This document shows, one piece after another, positions 37,806 to 50,579 of a stretch of DNA of 64,000 nt (positions are counted from its first letter, which is position 1; each line of letters opens with the position of its first letter). The stretch lies in assembly GCA_028023455.1 (NCBI GenBank), contig JAQFVV010000153.1, forward strand, positions 930,001 through 994,000, written 5' to 3'. The notes below the pieces were generated by a model. That model was given only the letters and a program-made list of their open reading frames with translations, did not search any database and was not told the origin of the DNA. This DNA is from Epiperipatus broadwayi. Taxonomy: Eukaryota; Onychophora; Udeonychophora; Euonychophora; Peripatidae. A program made the translations under genes and the position numbers.

Positions 37806-38020
37806 AGGCAAAACTCTCCATACAGTAGTGCCACTCAGTGCAATACAGAGTAATCAATGGATGCAGGATTTGTGCATAAATCCTGACTGATGAAAGCTGC
37901 AAACTAGAAACTAGTCTGGAGATATTTAGCTCTAGATAGGGATTTTATGCCACAAACTCCCTGCATCCATTGATTACTGTGGCTTGCAGTGAGTGGTGCA
38001 ACTGTATGGAGAGTTTTGTC
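37806..38020. repeat. Small foldback (MITE-like) element, copy 1
   Basis: GGCAAAACTCTCCATACAGT at the left is mirrored by ACTGTATGGAGAGTTTTGTC at the right. Longer arms include GTAATCAATGGATGCAGG and its complement. It lies inside the LINE. The 9-bp direct repeat TTGAAACAA (37758-37766 and 38030-38038) flanks a slightly larger segment. Confidence 0.8.
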
Positions 38021-39054
38021 TCTATAATGTTGAAACAATCAGTCTTTTTTATAACAAGGTATTGTGTTTTACTTATTGATATTTTGGTTCTAGTTTAATT
38101 GCTTTCTTATAAATTTATAATTGTATTTTATGTATCATTATTGATTCTTTTTTTAATCATCTTACAGAATCCCAGATAATCTACAGTCATTAAAATATTT
38201 TAAATACTTTCATTTTTCTTCTCCATACTTTGCTTTGTATATTTAAAACTTCACTAGTGAACTGCTTTTTGCGTCAGATATCTAAATGTCTGGGTAGCCA
38301 TGTGTTGTAGAGTATCTTTATTTCTTTAGTGAGTTCATTCACATCTGAATAATCATTGAAATTGATAAATATTTTAAAACTATTTGTTCTTGTCTAGTTT
38401 AATTTCATTAGAGTATTTTTGAAAATTAGATATGTCAATAGCTAATTTTGCCTTTCTTAACAATTATTAACTTTCTAGCTGTGTATTATCATTTGACTTG
38501 TTTATTATGATTTTGACATACAAATTTATGTTAGTTAATATAAATTCTTATTCTATGGTACCATCATTTTATACTTTCATGTTCTTTTGGATTTAGTTCT
38601 AAATAATAATTCATAATATACAGATATTGTTTCCTAAAAAATGTATTAGTTTAGTCTGTTTTTCTTTTTTGTACCCATATATACAACACTTTCATATTTT
38701 AATTCTTTTCCAATTCTAACATTAAAATTTCCCATAATAATTTTAAAATACCATATACTCAATTGTCAAAGCACTTTACTACTTTAAAGTTTTAAAATAT
38801 TGTTTAATCATAATAAAACATTTGGCACATCTGTATAAAGTTTACCTATTTCTTCAGAATAGTTCAAAACTTATTTTGTCATTCTAATTGATCAATCTTT
38901 TCAATGTTGTTCTTTCGTCTTATATTTATCATGAATCCCACTTCATTTATTTTTCCGATATTTATGTCTTTATAGTAAAGTACCTGTTCATATTTTACAA
39001 CAGATCTAATTTCAAATGATCACCATCTCATTCTAGCACATAACTGTTAGTAAA

Positions 39055-39277
39055 CAGGCAAAAAACTCTCCATATAGCAGTGTCACCTTGTCTAAGATCT
39101 AGGTGCAGTGCTCTCAGATCCAAGGCTCCTTACTAATGAAGGCCCAAGCCAGAAACTAGTCTAGGGATATTGGATGAGTAGGCACTAGCTAGGGATTTTA
39201 TGTACAAGCCTTTTGGCATTCATTGATTACTCTGGTTAGCACAAGGTGGCACTACTATATGGAGAGTTTTTTGCCTG
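39055..39277. repeat. Small foldback (MITE-like) element, copy 2
   Basis: Ends CAGGCAAAAAACTCTCCATA and TATGGAGAGTTTTTTGCCTG are perfect inverted repeats for at least 22 bp and near-perfect for ~36 bp. The interior (AGAAACTAGTCTAGGGATAT) matches copy 1. The 13-bp repeat AGATCTAATTTCA at 39002-39014 and 39279-39291 flanks it at a distance of ~40 bp on the left. Confidence 0.85.
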
Positions 39278-39429
39278 TAGATCTAATTTCATTATAGTTT
39301 CAAAGTCTATTAAGAATATTGAATGTTTTTTTTAATTCATAGACTGTTCATTTAGTTGAAAAAGATTTACTATTGAAGGTAGCTACATAAAAAGTGCCAG
39401 TTTAGCTCTGTAATTTGAGAATTCTTAGC

Positions 39430-42400
39430 TCATTCTGCTTTCATTCACCAACACTACACTGATAGCTTTACAACTTTTAAAATATGGAAGTATAAATTAT
39501 AATTGTATTATATAATTATAAATATAGAAAAGAATGAGCATTTGCACACATTCACACTTTGTTCTGCTTTCAAATATATTCAACAAATGTTCATTCAAGA
39601 AGTAGTAAATATCTGAGAGAATCGTAGTCTTTCTTGGTTTAAAATTTAAAAGATAAAAGTTTCAAAATAATCATGCTGAGTTTGGATGTTCATTGTACTC
39701 TATAAATAATTACATTATTATAACAATTGGAATAATAAAAAAATATGAGGTGGACATTAAGAATTTGTCATGGTTATTTTTATGAGCTCGAATAGGTATC
39801 AAATAGTCTTCTTTTAAATTAATGGCATTTTTTTTTTTTTTTTGTAGTTTAAGTAGGTGACTGATAAAAAGTTGTTGCAACAATTTTATCAAAAATTAAT
39901 CAAAATATCTCATTTCAATGAATAGCTAAATTCATTTTGCATCCAATCATTAGATATTAATAAGTAAATGGATATTTACTAAAAAGTAAAATTTCTTTAA
40001 TCCTGGCTTTTTAAAGCCTGAAAAAGGAATCGAAGAATTATTATTCACTTAAAAGCAAACTACTTTTTGTAGACCATTTAATACGTAGGTAAATGAGTAT
40101 CTAGCTAGTATTAACGAACGGTTAAAACAATTATGAAAAAACTTATAATTCTCACACCACCTGCCAATTACCACGTCACGTGATTAGTGCTCTATTTTTC
40201 AGTGTTTCTCTATGGGGATGCTTTTACCTTGCAACAAACTATTTACAGTATAGCTTTTATATTCATTGAAATATGTTTTATTGCATTTAACAAAATATGT
40301 ATAATTTGATATATATATACTTTTTTGCATTAAGATCTCTTTCTATATATGCGTATATTTCTATTTTTCATTTCCCTTCTTTCTATATATATATATTTAT
40401 TTTCCCTTTTCTATCCTCCGCTTCTTTGTTATAGTGTTTTTATAATTGATCAAAACTTGTTAAGAAATAATAATTGTTTTGCATTATTTCACTTTATTGC
40501 AAGTGAAAAAAATAACCTGAATTAAAACATTTTAAAAAAAATGTATATAAAAATAAACTCGATAAGTAAAATAAACTATTTTTGTTGGTCAGTCCTCTTT
40601 GAACATTCTTTTATTATACATAACCATAAACAAATATTCTTTTATAACCGTTCACAAGAGCGCATGTAAAACAAGTTTTAGTTGAGATAATATTGATGGT
40701 TCATAACAGTTTAAAACATTTCCACTTGAAAACAAAACTCGGCCAACTGGAAACTGAATTAAATGATTGTATAGTCCAGAGGTGCCAATTTCAGTCAAAA
40801 AGAAAAAACTAAATGACAATCATATCTATTGTTATAAAGAAAGAGTTATTTACTAACTGCCATAAGCTGATTTTTTTTACTTTTTCTCATTTCTAATAAT
40901 TATCACCTTCAGACTAATGGCTGAGTAAGTATTAAATGTTCTGTCCTCCCCCACTCCCTAAAAAAAGTTGAAATTCTAAAAAAAATAGAAAATCATTAAT
41001 GCATTCCACTTATAGACTGCATTAACAGTTAAGTTGTCTGTGTTAGATATATCTGTGTGAGTGGGGGTGTATATATAATCAGTCATTATGCTATATTTAT
41101 ATTTTCGATATAATTTTTATATTATAGGCCGGCTGAAGTAAGCAGTTAATCGTATATTGCGATCAGTTAATAAAACTTGATCATCATTTATGAATAATCG
41201 CATGGAATGTTGGCTGGGGTGAAGGTGTCATACGATGTTAAATAATATTGCGTAATTTGTGAACGTTTTGGTTGACTTTTTGACAATTTATTTTGCTTAA
41301 TATTCACTATCAGAAGATTGAATGCAGAAATTAGTTTGCTGCTAGATAAAAAGAGGTTCGTTCATCAGTTATACTTGGAATCCTTAAAGAAACTAAAAAA
41401 GGATGTCCATTTCTTATATTTTTGTCATTGCAACTATTATTTCTATGTGATTATTCATATAGCAAGCAAACATATATAGTTCTATGTTAATATGTATTAG
41501 TCATTATAGTGAGTTTAATGACTTTTTATCTCTAAGACTAATAAATAACCACGTCTGATAATCATTTAGTAAGTCTTTAAGAATCTTTATTGATATGTGG
41601 GTAAACTTCATAAATACTATTGAAAATATCAAATGATAAATGGAAAAAAATATGAAGCAGTTGTACAATCATGAATTTTTTTATACAAAGTAATATTAAT
41701 ATAAAACTTGCATAGTTTTAATAAAAAAAAAAAAAATATGAATTAGTTGCCCAAATATGAATCTACAATGTATTGCACTGAGAGATGGAGTATAATTTTT
41801 CAGATTTTATCAAAATTGAAAAGATTTTGACAAAATATACACATAAAGTGATTATATTAACTTCATTTGTTTGTAAAAATTATACCTAACCCTCATACCT
41901 ACTTTTTTTTAGGTTTCTTTATAGACAAAAAAATATCCATTACTCATTTTGTATGTCACCTCTTCAAAGAAGTATTGTTGGTACCAGTTAAATAAGTGTT
42001 CTATGTAATTTTGGAAAGTGAATGGGGAAGGGGGTGAAATCATCGCTGATGCAACTAAGTGATAAAGGATCTTGAATAATGTCCCCAAAATTAATAGTGT
42101 TTCAGATATTTTGTTTAATCTACAAAAAATGTAGAATTTTCATTGAAAATTTAAAAAAAAAAAAAAAAAACAGAAATTTTATAGAAATTAATGTAATCAA
42201 AAAAAAATCAAAAATTCATAAACAATGTTTAGCAAATATTAGTAATTAATAAATGACAAAAAAAAATTACATGACCAAAAAATTCAAATTATTATCATAA
42301 TCAAAAAAACATAGCATAGTTTAGCAAATATTAATATTTGACAAAATAACTGCTTACATGAAAACCATATTAAAATTACTTTTACAATTAAATAAACATA

Positions 42401-43119
42401 GTTAAAAAATTAAAACTAATAAAACATTAAATACATGGTTAAACTAATAATTAAACTAATTCGTGAAAGAATAAAACACACATGCTTACTGTAGCACAAA
42501 ACAATTTGATATTTTAACAAAAATATTTTGATTGTATTTATAGTAAATAGATATGTTACCTGTAATTATCCAAATATTAAATCAAAACATTACAGATATT
42601 TTGTTAAATGCAAAAAAAAAATTCAAGAACTTTTGCATAATATAAAAATGGAGAGGATGAAATTGTTCAAAGCAATAATATTTATCAAACAAATAATAGT
42701 TACTAGTGAGCATAAGCCATGCATAATACATATTAAATTTAATTTTACAACTAATAACTAGAACTATAAAACATATTACACATGATTAAAAAAAATTAAA
42801 ATTTCCAAAAGTGATAATTTAGCAAATAACACCCCCCCCCCCCCATTCCAATTACTATCATCTACTAACAAATGTAAGTCAGGCAAAATAAACATTAATA
42901 ACCTTATAAAAACATAATTTTATTACCTCAAAGCATACAAAATTATGTTCCACTCTTAAACATAAGAAGAAAGACAAAAAAAAAAAAATCATAGTGGTAA
43001 CCCTTGACATTCACAGAAGTTTACTTTTGAACTCAATGATATCAGTTGGAAACAAAATAAAGTTTTGATCAAACTCTTTATATTAAGCAGTAAAAAGAAA
43101 ATTAAATGGGGGAAAATAA
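39430..43119. other. AT-rich non-coding stretch
   Basis: No gene is recognised. Items seen are CCACGTCACGTGATTAG near 40171 (an E-box beside a CRE half-site), long A runs (for example 42150-42170), a run of 14 or more C near 42830, and a loose ~95-bp repeat with TTTAGCAAATATTA at about 42228 and 42320. Confidence 0.45.
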
Positions 43120-43695
43120 CATCATTTATCTATTTAATTACCTAATTACCTGCATATTTATTTAAGTAATAATTATCTATCTGTATTTGCCTATCTATAT
43201 ACTTATCTACCAATTTTTATTGATTCTCTGTTTAATATCTATCTACCTACTTATTTATCTGTTTATCTATCTATATATTTACCTATATCTTTATCTACAT
43301 ATCAATGTCTTTACCTTTTGCCTATATCTATATGTTTATCTACATATTTAACTATCTTTTATCTGTTCCCATCTGTTTATCTACATACCTATTTAATTAT
43401 TTATATTTAAATGTCTCTGTATCTGTTTATCTATCTATCTACCAATGTAACCATCTTTTTATTTATTTGTCATCTGTCTTTCAGTCTGTTTATCTATCTA
43501 TCTTTCTGTCTATATTTACCTATATATCTGATTATCTATTCTGGTTTTCTATCTATTTATTTCAGTAGCCAATTATATATTTAACTATCTAGCAACCCAC
43601 TCATCCATTTTCTATCTATATATCTACATACCAATATTACCTATCTAACTATTTATTTTTCCTGATTTTATCTGTTTATCTATCTATCTAAGTAC
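43120..43695. repeat. Degenerate TCTA/TTTA microsatellite
   Basis: About 575 bp of TATCTATCTA, TATTTATCTG and related units, ending in an AT run. The 87-codon plus-strand frame at 43305-43568 is only the translated repeat (YLSIYLS). Confidence 0.9.
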
Positions 43696-45606
43696 ATATA
43701 TATATATTTTAATGGTCACTGCATGAGCCTTCAACGTATCTGCCATACGAGGGCGCCATCTAAGCATTTGAACCTAGAAAAATTTATATAGTAGACAGAT
43801 ACGTAAGTTAAGATTCGAAAAAAAATTTATATATATATTATTCTGACCATTTGCCCAATGTCACCAGCTCATAGAGTAGCAGAGATTTAAACATTTTTAT
43901 AAGTTTTAATAGATTTAGATTCTCAATATATTAATATTTAAAACAATAAAATAAAAGAAGCCCCTGCCAGTAATTAACACACAAATAGATTTTATTAACA
44001 CACATTTAAAATTTGAGGAATAAATTTATTTTTAGATTTTAACATTAATTTTTTTTTAAATTTAAATTACTATTTTAAATAGACCACCCAGATGGATATT
44101 TAAATTATATTTTACTTTAGCAGGTCGAGCATAGATAGTCTACATAGATTTTTTCCACTTAAAAACTTATCAAAACATTCATTCATTCTCAGACTAAAAG
44201 TTCATAGCCAATCCAATGTCAGCTTCCAGATATATATTTGCAACCAATGTAATATGAAGATGCTAGCATAAAACCACACCGATAAGAATGTGCATCTGAC
44301 AGCATGATATTATTTGAAGGAAATGATCTGTGTCCAGGACAGGAAAGTGCATCTGCCTGACTAAGGAATCATGTATATAATTTTTTTAAGAGTGCTACGT
44401 ATGGAGGAGAGCAGCCTTTCTGCCATCTTATAAATCCCTGTCCATAGAGCTAGAAGGGATCAATGGCACAGGAAATACATCTGCGACCATTTCAACAATA
44501 TGACTGCCTCTTTGAAGTCATGCATTCAGTTGAGCACATTGGCCTGCATGCTAAACATTTTCACATTGCATTAATATAAAAACCCATATATCTCTCCACA
44601 AGCACTGCCGTAACTACAAAACAAATAGCCTGAAATTGGAATCCCTTAAACTAAACATAAACAAATTTAAACATAGTTATTAATCTTTATCCATGCAGCT
44701 ATCTACACCCAACTTTAAATTTAATACATTTTAGTTAAAACATAATACACACAAAAAAAAAATGAAATGGAAATGATTGCTTAAACATCTGCATAAAAAA
44801 ATATTAATAATTGAATTTGCATTCTTTAATTCAGAAAAGAGTTCTTATTTTCAGCTATTAATTCATTGCAATTTTAGAAAAGTTATTAGATAGACACAAG
44901 AGTTCATACTTTACGGATTGAGTAGATTTAGAGGTCCATATTTGGGATCACTTTTGTAGATTTTGTCCTTCTTTGAAATGAAACTGCTACTCACCATTCA
45001 TTTGGTCAGGAACTGTCATCCATAGGCCTCAGCTGGTTGTCCAGAAAATTAAATTTATTGCAGACTTCCACATCGTGAAAATCTGCAATATAGCTAGTTA
45101 TAATGATATATTCATAGTCAGCTTTCAGATCCCAATTATAATAATCCTTTTGCTTTTATATTTTTATTAGTCTCTTATCATCCAATCTTTGGATTCAACC
45201 AGCAAGACATCACTAATCCTTTCATGTTTCAGTTATGGTCCGTGCTGTCATTTTCGTGCTTGCATTGGTCATTTAATTTCTTTGTATTCTCTTACTATTT
45301 AATTTATTTTAAGTGCCTCAAGGGTTTGCTTTCGAACAATCATTTAATTAATAAAACAATCATTTCCATTTTCTAAGATTATAGAAATCAACATTATTTC
45401 TATTTTTAAAATATCAATCTTTATATTTTTACTTTTTTACAAAAAAAAAATACTTTCAAATACTTTTTCTTAAAATAGTTTAAGTTTTTCATCTGTGTGA
45501 CAATATATATATATATTAAACAACTTTTAATTTTCAGTTTTTAAGTTTTTTTCTTTTTAATAAATCAATTTTTATTTACTATCTTTTTATTTTCATTTTA
45601 AAATAA
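43696..45606. other. Mixed-composition segment, possible old solo LTR or other repeat
   Basis: The part at about 44080-45260 is less AT-rich than its surroundings. No reading frame or family is recognised. ATAT flanks a possible element at 43839-45633 that would end in CTGTTACA like the other LTRs, but there is no second copy for comparison. Confidence 0.3.
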
Positions 45607-45630
45607 TGTAATGGAATATTATATTCTGTT

Positions 45631-45633
<3 letters not shown>

Positions 45634-45684
<51 letters not shown>

Positions 45685-45720
45685 TATATAATACTATATA
45701 TATATATATATATATATATA
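45634..45720. repeat. Interrupted AT microsatellite
   Basis: Nearly pure AT dinucleotides with one TATGTATA and one AATACTATA interruption, directly after CTGTTACA. Confidence 0.95.
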
Positions 45721-48425
45721 GTAATGGTATGGAAAGATGGGGCAAGATATGGGGAGATGGGAAAACATCATCATTCCCAAAATATTATCTCAATCATTTT
45801 AGCATTGCCAAAATATTGTCAATGAATATAAAAGGAATTAACATCGATAAATTTCAAAGGAACATGAGAGCATCAGCATTTAGTAAAAATAAATAGTTAT
45901 ACCAATAATCTAACCTTACATTACTAACATTAAACAAGAATAATTAACAGTCATGGCTTGGAACTGAATCTAAAAGAGTTTCTATATAAAAAGATAGTCT
46001 AATTATCTAGCTAATGCCAAACTAGGCTATAATATAAAACCACCATCTTCATGCATATCTTTTAGTGCTAATCTATTAATCATAATAAAAATGCTGGGAT
46101 TCAGATACATGCTGATCATCAATCAATGTTCTGGTCATATGATACCACACATGTACATGACAACTATAAACTAATTTCTCATCTATAAATAAAGTGCAGT
46201 GAATGAACTTTAAAGATGATACCTTTGTGTCATATGGAGAACTATCTGGATATTTAACCATAAACATGAACTACCACATATAAATAAATTAACCATTATT
46301 GCTCTAGAGCTAGCTCAACATCACAAGGATCCTAAAGACAATGGCTGAACAAGAGAAAGTATAAATGTATAAGATTACTCTAATTTGAATAGTTTTACTG
46401 GGATAATTTACAAATCCCTAAAGCACAATACTATAATAAAATCAAGTCATCCACTACTATTCATAAAGCAGATAGGTGGAGCAGTAAAGATATTAACAAT
46501 ACTACTTTTTTCAATAATTATTTAATGAAATTAATTAATAAATACCTAAAAAAAATTAAGAAAAGATATATGATAATTCCAAATTCCAATTATAATACAT
46601 CTTTATCAAAAAAAATTATAAAATTTTATATAGTAAAATCAATTGATTTCTCCCCTTTTTAAATAATTAAATTTGGAAAACAATATTTACAATAAATATA
46701 GGAAAATTTTAAAATTAGCTAAAACCCTCTTCCTTTCTCTTATGAAAATAAGATCCTATACAATTACATTTTTGAATGAAAATAAAAAAAGCATGTTTCT
46801 ACTACAAAAAAACTTTACTAAAAATTATTTATTATTACTTATGCTAATACTTGTTACTTTAAACATTTAAAATAATTTGTAAAGATAAACATTCACGTTA
46901 CCTCATATTACCATGGTCTCATTCTTTTGAGTTCTTTTAAATTTATAATATTAAGTTTCTTTCCAGGTTAGATTTTTTTCTGATTTCTCTAAATGTACAC
47001 TTTAAATAGTCAGAAGTTCTTTCATTAACTTTTTTTACTTATCACTTCACATTTCATGATGATAGATTTTTCATTAACACAGGTTTTCAAGGTAGATAAA
47101 CACAATTAAATTTATTCATTTTACAGTTTAATAATTTTTAGATTATTACAGGCTGAATTTATCCATTTTTCAATAATTTTTAGTTTAGGTTCATAGACTA
47201 AAACCATCATGGAAATACAAGGTTTGTTGCAAATATTTTTAGGGGTATTCTTCTAAATTTTCTTTTAATGAACAACTTACATGGTAAAGTTTACTTCTAA
47301 TGGTAGTTTTCAGTTACATGTACTGTGGCCACTAGGTGACACTGCAGAACTATAAAGAAGCCTGAAAGTGATAAATTTCTATACAAAAATAGCTGAAATC
47401 AATGGAAAATTAAAATTAAAATGCCTAAGGCAAAATCAGTAAAAATACATAAAATAACCATTAAAATTAAAATGCTGAAGACTAGACATCAAAAGTAAGT
47501 AAAAAATGTAGCCTAAGGCAAGTAAAAAAAATCAAGTGAAATAACACATAAATTTTAAAAAAGTACACACAAAATAATCACACACACACACAAAATTGGT
47601 AAAAATACATAAAATAATCTTTCAAATTAAAATGCTGAAGGCAAGACATCAAAAGTAAGTAAAAAATCAAGTAAAAAATTTAGCCTAAGACCAATCAAGT
47701 GAAAAAAGACATTAAAATGCTATGTAAAGTTTAAAAAGTACACACACACACACAAAATCAGTAAAAATACGTTAAAAATGAATTGCTGAAATTGATGGAA
47801 AATTAAAATGCTAGAAACCACTGACATTGATTGAAATGCCTGAGGTGAGAATTGGATAATTAGAATGCCTAGGGCAGCAAATAGAACAAATCCTCAACCC
47901 CCCACAAAAACTTTAACACCTAAGGCAAACAAATCAAAAAATTAAAAATCAAACAAATTCTTCTAAAAAAAAACAAGAAAATTCTACGAAATTCAAATGA
48001 CAACAGAAACAGAAAAACCTTAATGGTAAATGTCAAAAAAATTAACAATAGCAGATGGAGCTTCATTAAAATGGTGGGAGTTATGAAAACAGAATTTCAT
48101 CAATGTTTAGCTTTCCATAAAGAAAATTACAAGAGAAAAGCAATCATGTCCAAATCCATTTAGATGTAGAATATTATTTTAAAATTACAACTAGTTTCTC
48201 AGTTGTTCACTTTCTAAAACTTTATTCTCTGCTAAAATTATAGCATATTGTCAAAAATAAATCAAATACCCCTCTTTTTTTCTCTGCAGACTACCCAAAA
48301 TAAAGAAGCAACACAGATATGGATAAGCTTTCTATTCATTTTAATATCAAGCATAATTGATAAATGATAAATATTAATATTATTTGTGCTCAAATATTTT
48401 ATTAGAAGATTCTATGTATTTTGGC
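45721..48425. other. AT-rich spacer with degenerate repeats
   Basis: No gene is recognised. A purine-rich patch (GGAAAGATGGGGCAAGATAT) follows the AT run. From 47300 to 48070 a repeat-rich, A-rich segment carries CCTAAGGC motifs that also occur in the LTR of element D near 56270-56360. Confidence 0.4.
47440..47770. repeat. Tandem repeat, ~160 bp x 2
   Basis: GCTGAAGACTAGACATCAAA at 47474 and GCTGAAGGCAAGACATCAAA at 47634 begin parallel stretches with AAAAGTAAGTAAAAAAT and a CA run in each unit. Confidence 0.75.
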
Positions 48426-48429
48426 TGAA

Positions 48430-49390
48430 ATGACATTTTTTAAAATTAAAGAGAAGTGAGTTATTGGTTATATTATTTTTCCTTTAATGTACTTTGTTTA
48501 TATTGATTTGTTAGAGAGTAGTGGTACTAATAATTTTTTTTAAAATTATTTTTAGATATGTTGATGATTGTTTGTTAATTTTACAGGATGATAAATTGAA
48601 GGCTTTTTTAATAGATTAAATGGTTTTGATTCTAATAAATTTACTATTAAAGGAGGATACTTTTGAATTTGTTAAGTTAAAATTTCAAGATTTAAGTGCT
48701 GGTAAAGTTGATAATGTTTTATTTTGTAGTCATTTTATTAAAACAAAAAAATTAAGAAACATAAGCCCAGACAATTATCAATCTCTTACTAATAAGAAAC
48801 TTCCTTTATTGAATTTTTGTTATAGAAATAGAAGGCTTAATAATTTTGAAAATATTAGTTTTATTCAGAGGAGTCATTTGCTTCTATGTGAGTTAGAATT
48901 TAATCATAAATTTATTAGGAATATTACATTTAATAAAAATATCTGTAAATTTGTTAATAATAAAGATTTACATATTAGTGAGAGTAAAGAGTTTATTTGT
49001 GTATGATGAAACTCATCAATTTGTAAATTGATTTATAAGAATAGCTTTTTATTGGATGGTATAAAAGTGATCTGAAAAATTGACCTGAATTTAAATTCAT
49101 TATTAAATAGTTCAAAGCAGTGATTTGAAAGTAAATCTAACCCTGGGATAGTTTATAAGATTCTTTGCAGTTGTTATAAAATTTATATATATCAAAGTAT
49201 ATTAAACCTTAATGAAAGAGTTAAAGTTTATAAGAGTAGAGTTAAAAATAAATACCATAACAGCTTTATCTATTCATGAACTAAATACAGGTTGTAAAAT
49301 TTTATTTGACAATGCAGAGGTTATCTTTTGTGAAAAAAGTGAATTCAAAATAAGAGTAAAGCAATGTTGATGATAATACTTTTTGAATGT
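48430..49390 (+). pseudogene. Decayed Penelope-like element: RT plus GIY-YIG endonuclease
   Basis: RYVDDCLLILQDDKLKAFL at 48554-48610 holds the RT catalytic Y-V-D-D; just before it LESSGTNNFF fits the preceding helix. The frame at 48620-49006 continues the RT thumb. From 49145 the sequence GIVYKILCSCYKIYIYQS followed by LNERVKVYKSRVKN matches the GIY-YIG nuclease of Penelope elements, with YIG changed to YIY; after a frameshift NTITALSIHELNTGCKI and NAEVIFCEKSEF complete the domain. Several stops and frameshifts show it is dead. The 5' part of RT is missing, as expected for a truncated retroelement insertion. Confidence 0.7.
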
Positions 49391-49479
49391 GTGGCCACCA
49401 AATTTTTGAAGACATCTTTTGATATTAAAGAAAACTAATTTTTGAAGTAAATGAAGAGAAGGTTATTCAAAATCTTTAT

Positions 49480-50569
49480 AGGGGATGCCTATCTCCAGAT
49501 CAATTGGTTTTGAGCTTGTGGCTCACCTCAGTGGAGTGCTGGAACTCCAGAAACTAGATCTAAAATACCAACTCAAAAATCAGCACTTATAAAACATGCT
49601 TCTATCAATTTGAAAGCACAAATTTATCAGACATGTAAATGCCGTCAAACCTAGTGTTACAAACCAGATAACTATATGGGTCTAAATTCAGCTCAGTTTC
49701 ACCATATAGTAATAGCCTCTGCAATATATAGCATTGCAAAAATCTTTAAAGGTACACTTATAATAATTAAAATAAGTTATAAATTTCATAACTTGCTTTT
49801 AAACTTGCATTTTATGATCACTAGATGGAACTTACCAATAGCTCTAATCAAGCTTTTATTTTATAAGTGCTATCTGGTTTGTAAGGCTAAATTTGAAGAC
49901 AATTACATGTCTGATAAATTTATGCTTTCAAATTGATAGAAGCGTGTTTTATAAGTGCTGACTTTTGAGTTGGTATTTTAGATCTAGTTTCTGGAGTCTC
50001 AGTGTTCAACTGAGGTGAGCCACAAGCTTGAAACCAATTGGTCTGTAGATATGGACCCCCAATAGAGATGTTGAATTTTATTTTTCAGCACTTATAAAAT
50101 AAAAGCTTAATTAGAGCTATTGGTAAGCTCCATCTAGTGATCATATATATATATAACGCCATCTATAGTCATAAATACAAGCGTATGCAAGTTTTTAACT
50201 TGTGTTTTTTTTTTCATAAATGTACCTTTGAGGTCTTTCTTGCAATGATATATATTGCAAAGACTTCTACTATATGGTGATGCTGAACTGATATCAGACC
50301 CATGTAGCTATCTGGCATGCGATGCTGAGTTTGAAGACATTATGTGTCTAAAAGATTCACGCTCGCAAGCTGAATAGAAACTGTTTCTTAAACGCTCAGA
50401 GTTTGTGTTTTAGATCTAGTTTCTTAATCCTGTCATTCACTGACAATAGCAAATAGCTTGAAATCATGATATGAAGGTGGAAATTAAGTTAGAGATAGTG
50501 AAATACTCGCTCTGATGTTTATGTAAACAAATGCTTGAAGATGTTTTTGGTATAACGCCATCTATAGTC
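49480..50569. repeat. Three-arm foldback repeat cluster
   Basis: The arm at 49480-49690 (GAGCTTGTGGCTCACCTCAG, CCAGAAACTAGATCTAAAAT) is mirrored by 49865-50062. A third, more diverged arm in the mirrored orientation runs 50083-50550 (ATTTTATAAGTGCTG complement, TAGATCTAGTTTCT near its end). AACGCCATCTATAGTCAT occurs at 50154 and 50552 in the same orientation. No transposase is present. Confidence 0.75.
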
Positions 50570-50579
50570 ATATATATAT

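Larger units (their letters stand above)
36690..39420 (-). pseudogene. Decayed LINE with APE endonuclease and reverse transcriptase
   Basis: Reading the minus strand, shifting frames give classic non-LTR motifs in order. The endonuclease part has VLYYKDINIGKINEVGF (about 38960) and MGNFNVRIGKE (38707-38735), which matches the GDFN motif. The RT part has KNYRSVNLLS (about 37440-37470), NTIEHIQ and IIEKSNEK, and FVDYEIAFDS (37236-37265), the catalytic motif A. The tail has IGHVWRS and NNKRSIEILN near 36800-36855, typical of the C-terminus of RTE/craniofacial-type LINE ORFs. Many stops are present. It is broken by two small foldback elements (37806-38020 and 39055-39277). The family within LINEs is not settled. 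Confidence 0.75.

Noticed and set aside
43305-43568. 87-codon frame rich in Y, L and S
   Set aside because: Translation of the TCTA microsatellite.
46076-46267. 63-codon minus-strand frame with mixed composition
   Set aside because: Short, single, without homology signal, splice context or neighbours.
47330-47360. CACTAGGTGACACTGCAG as another member of the 37.8/39.1 kb foldback family
   Set aside because: Only a short resemblance; the inverted ends are missing.
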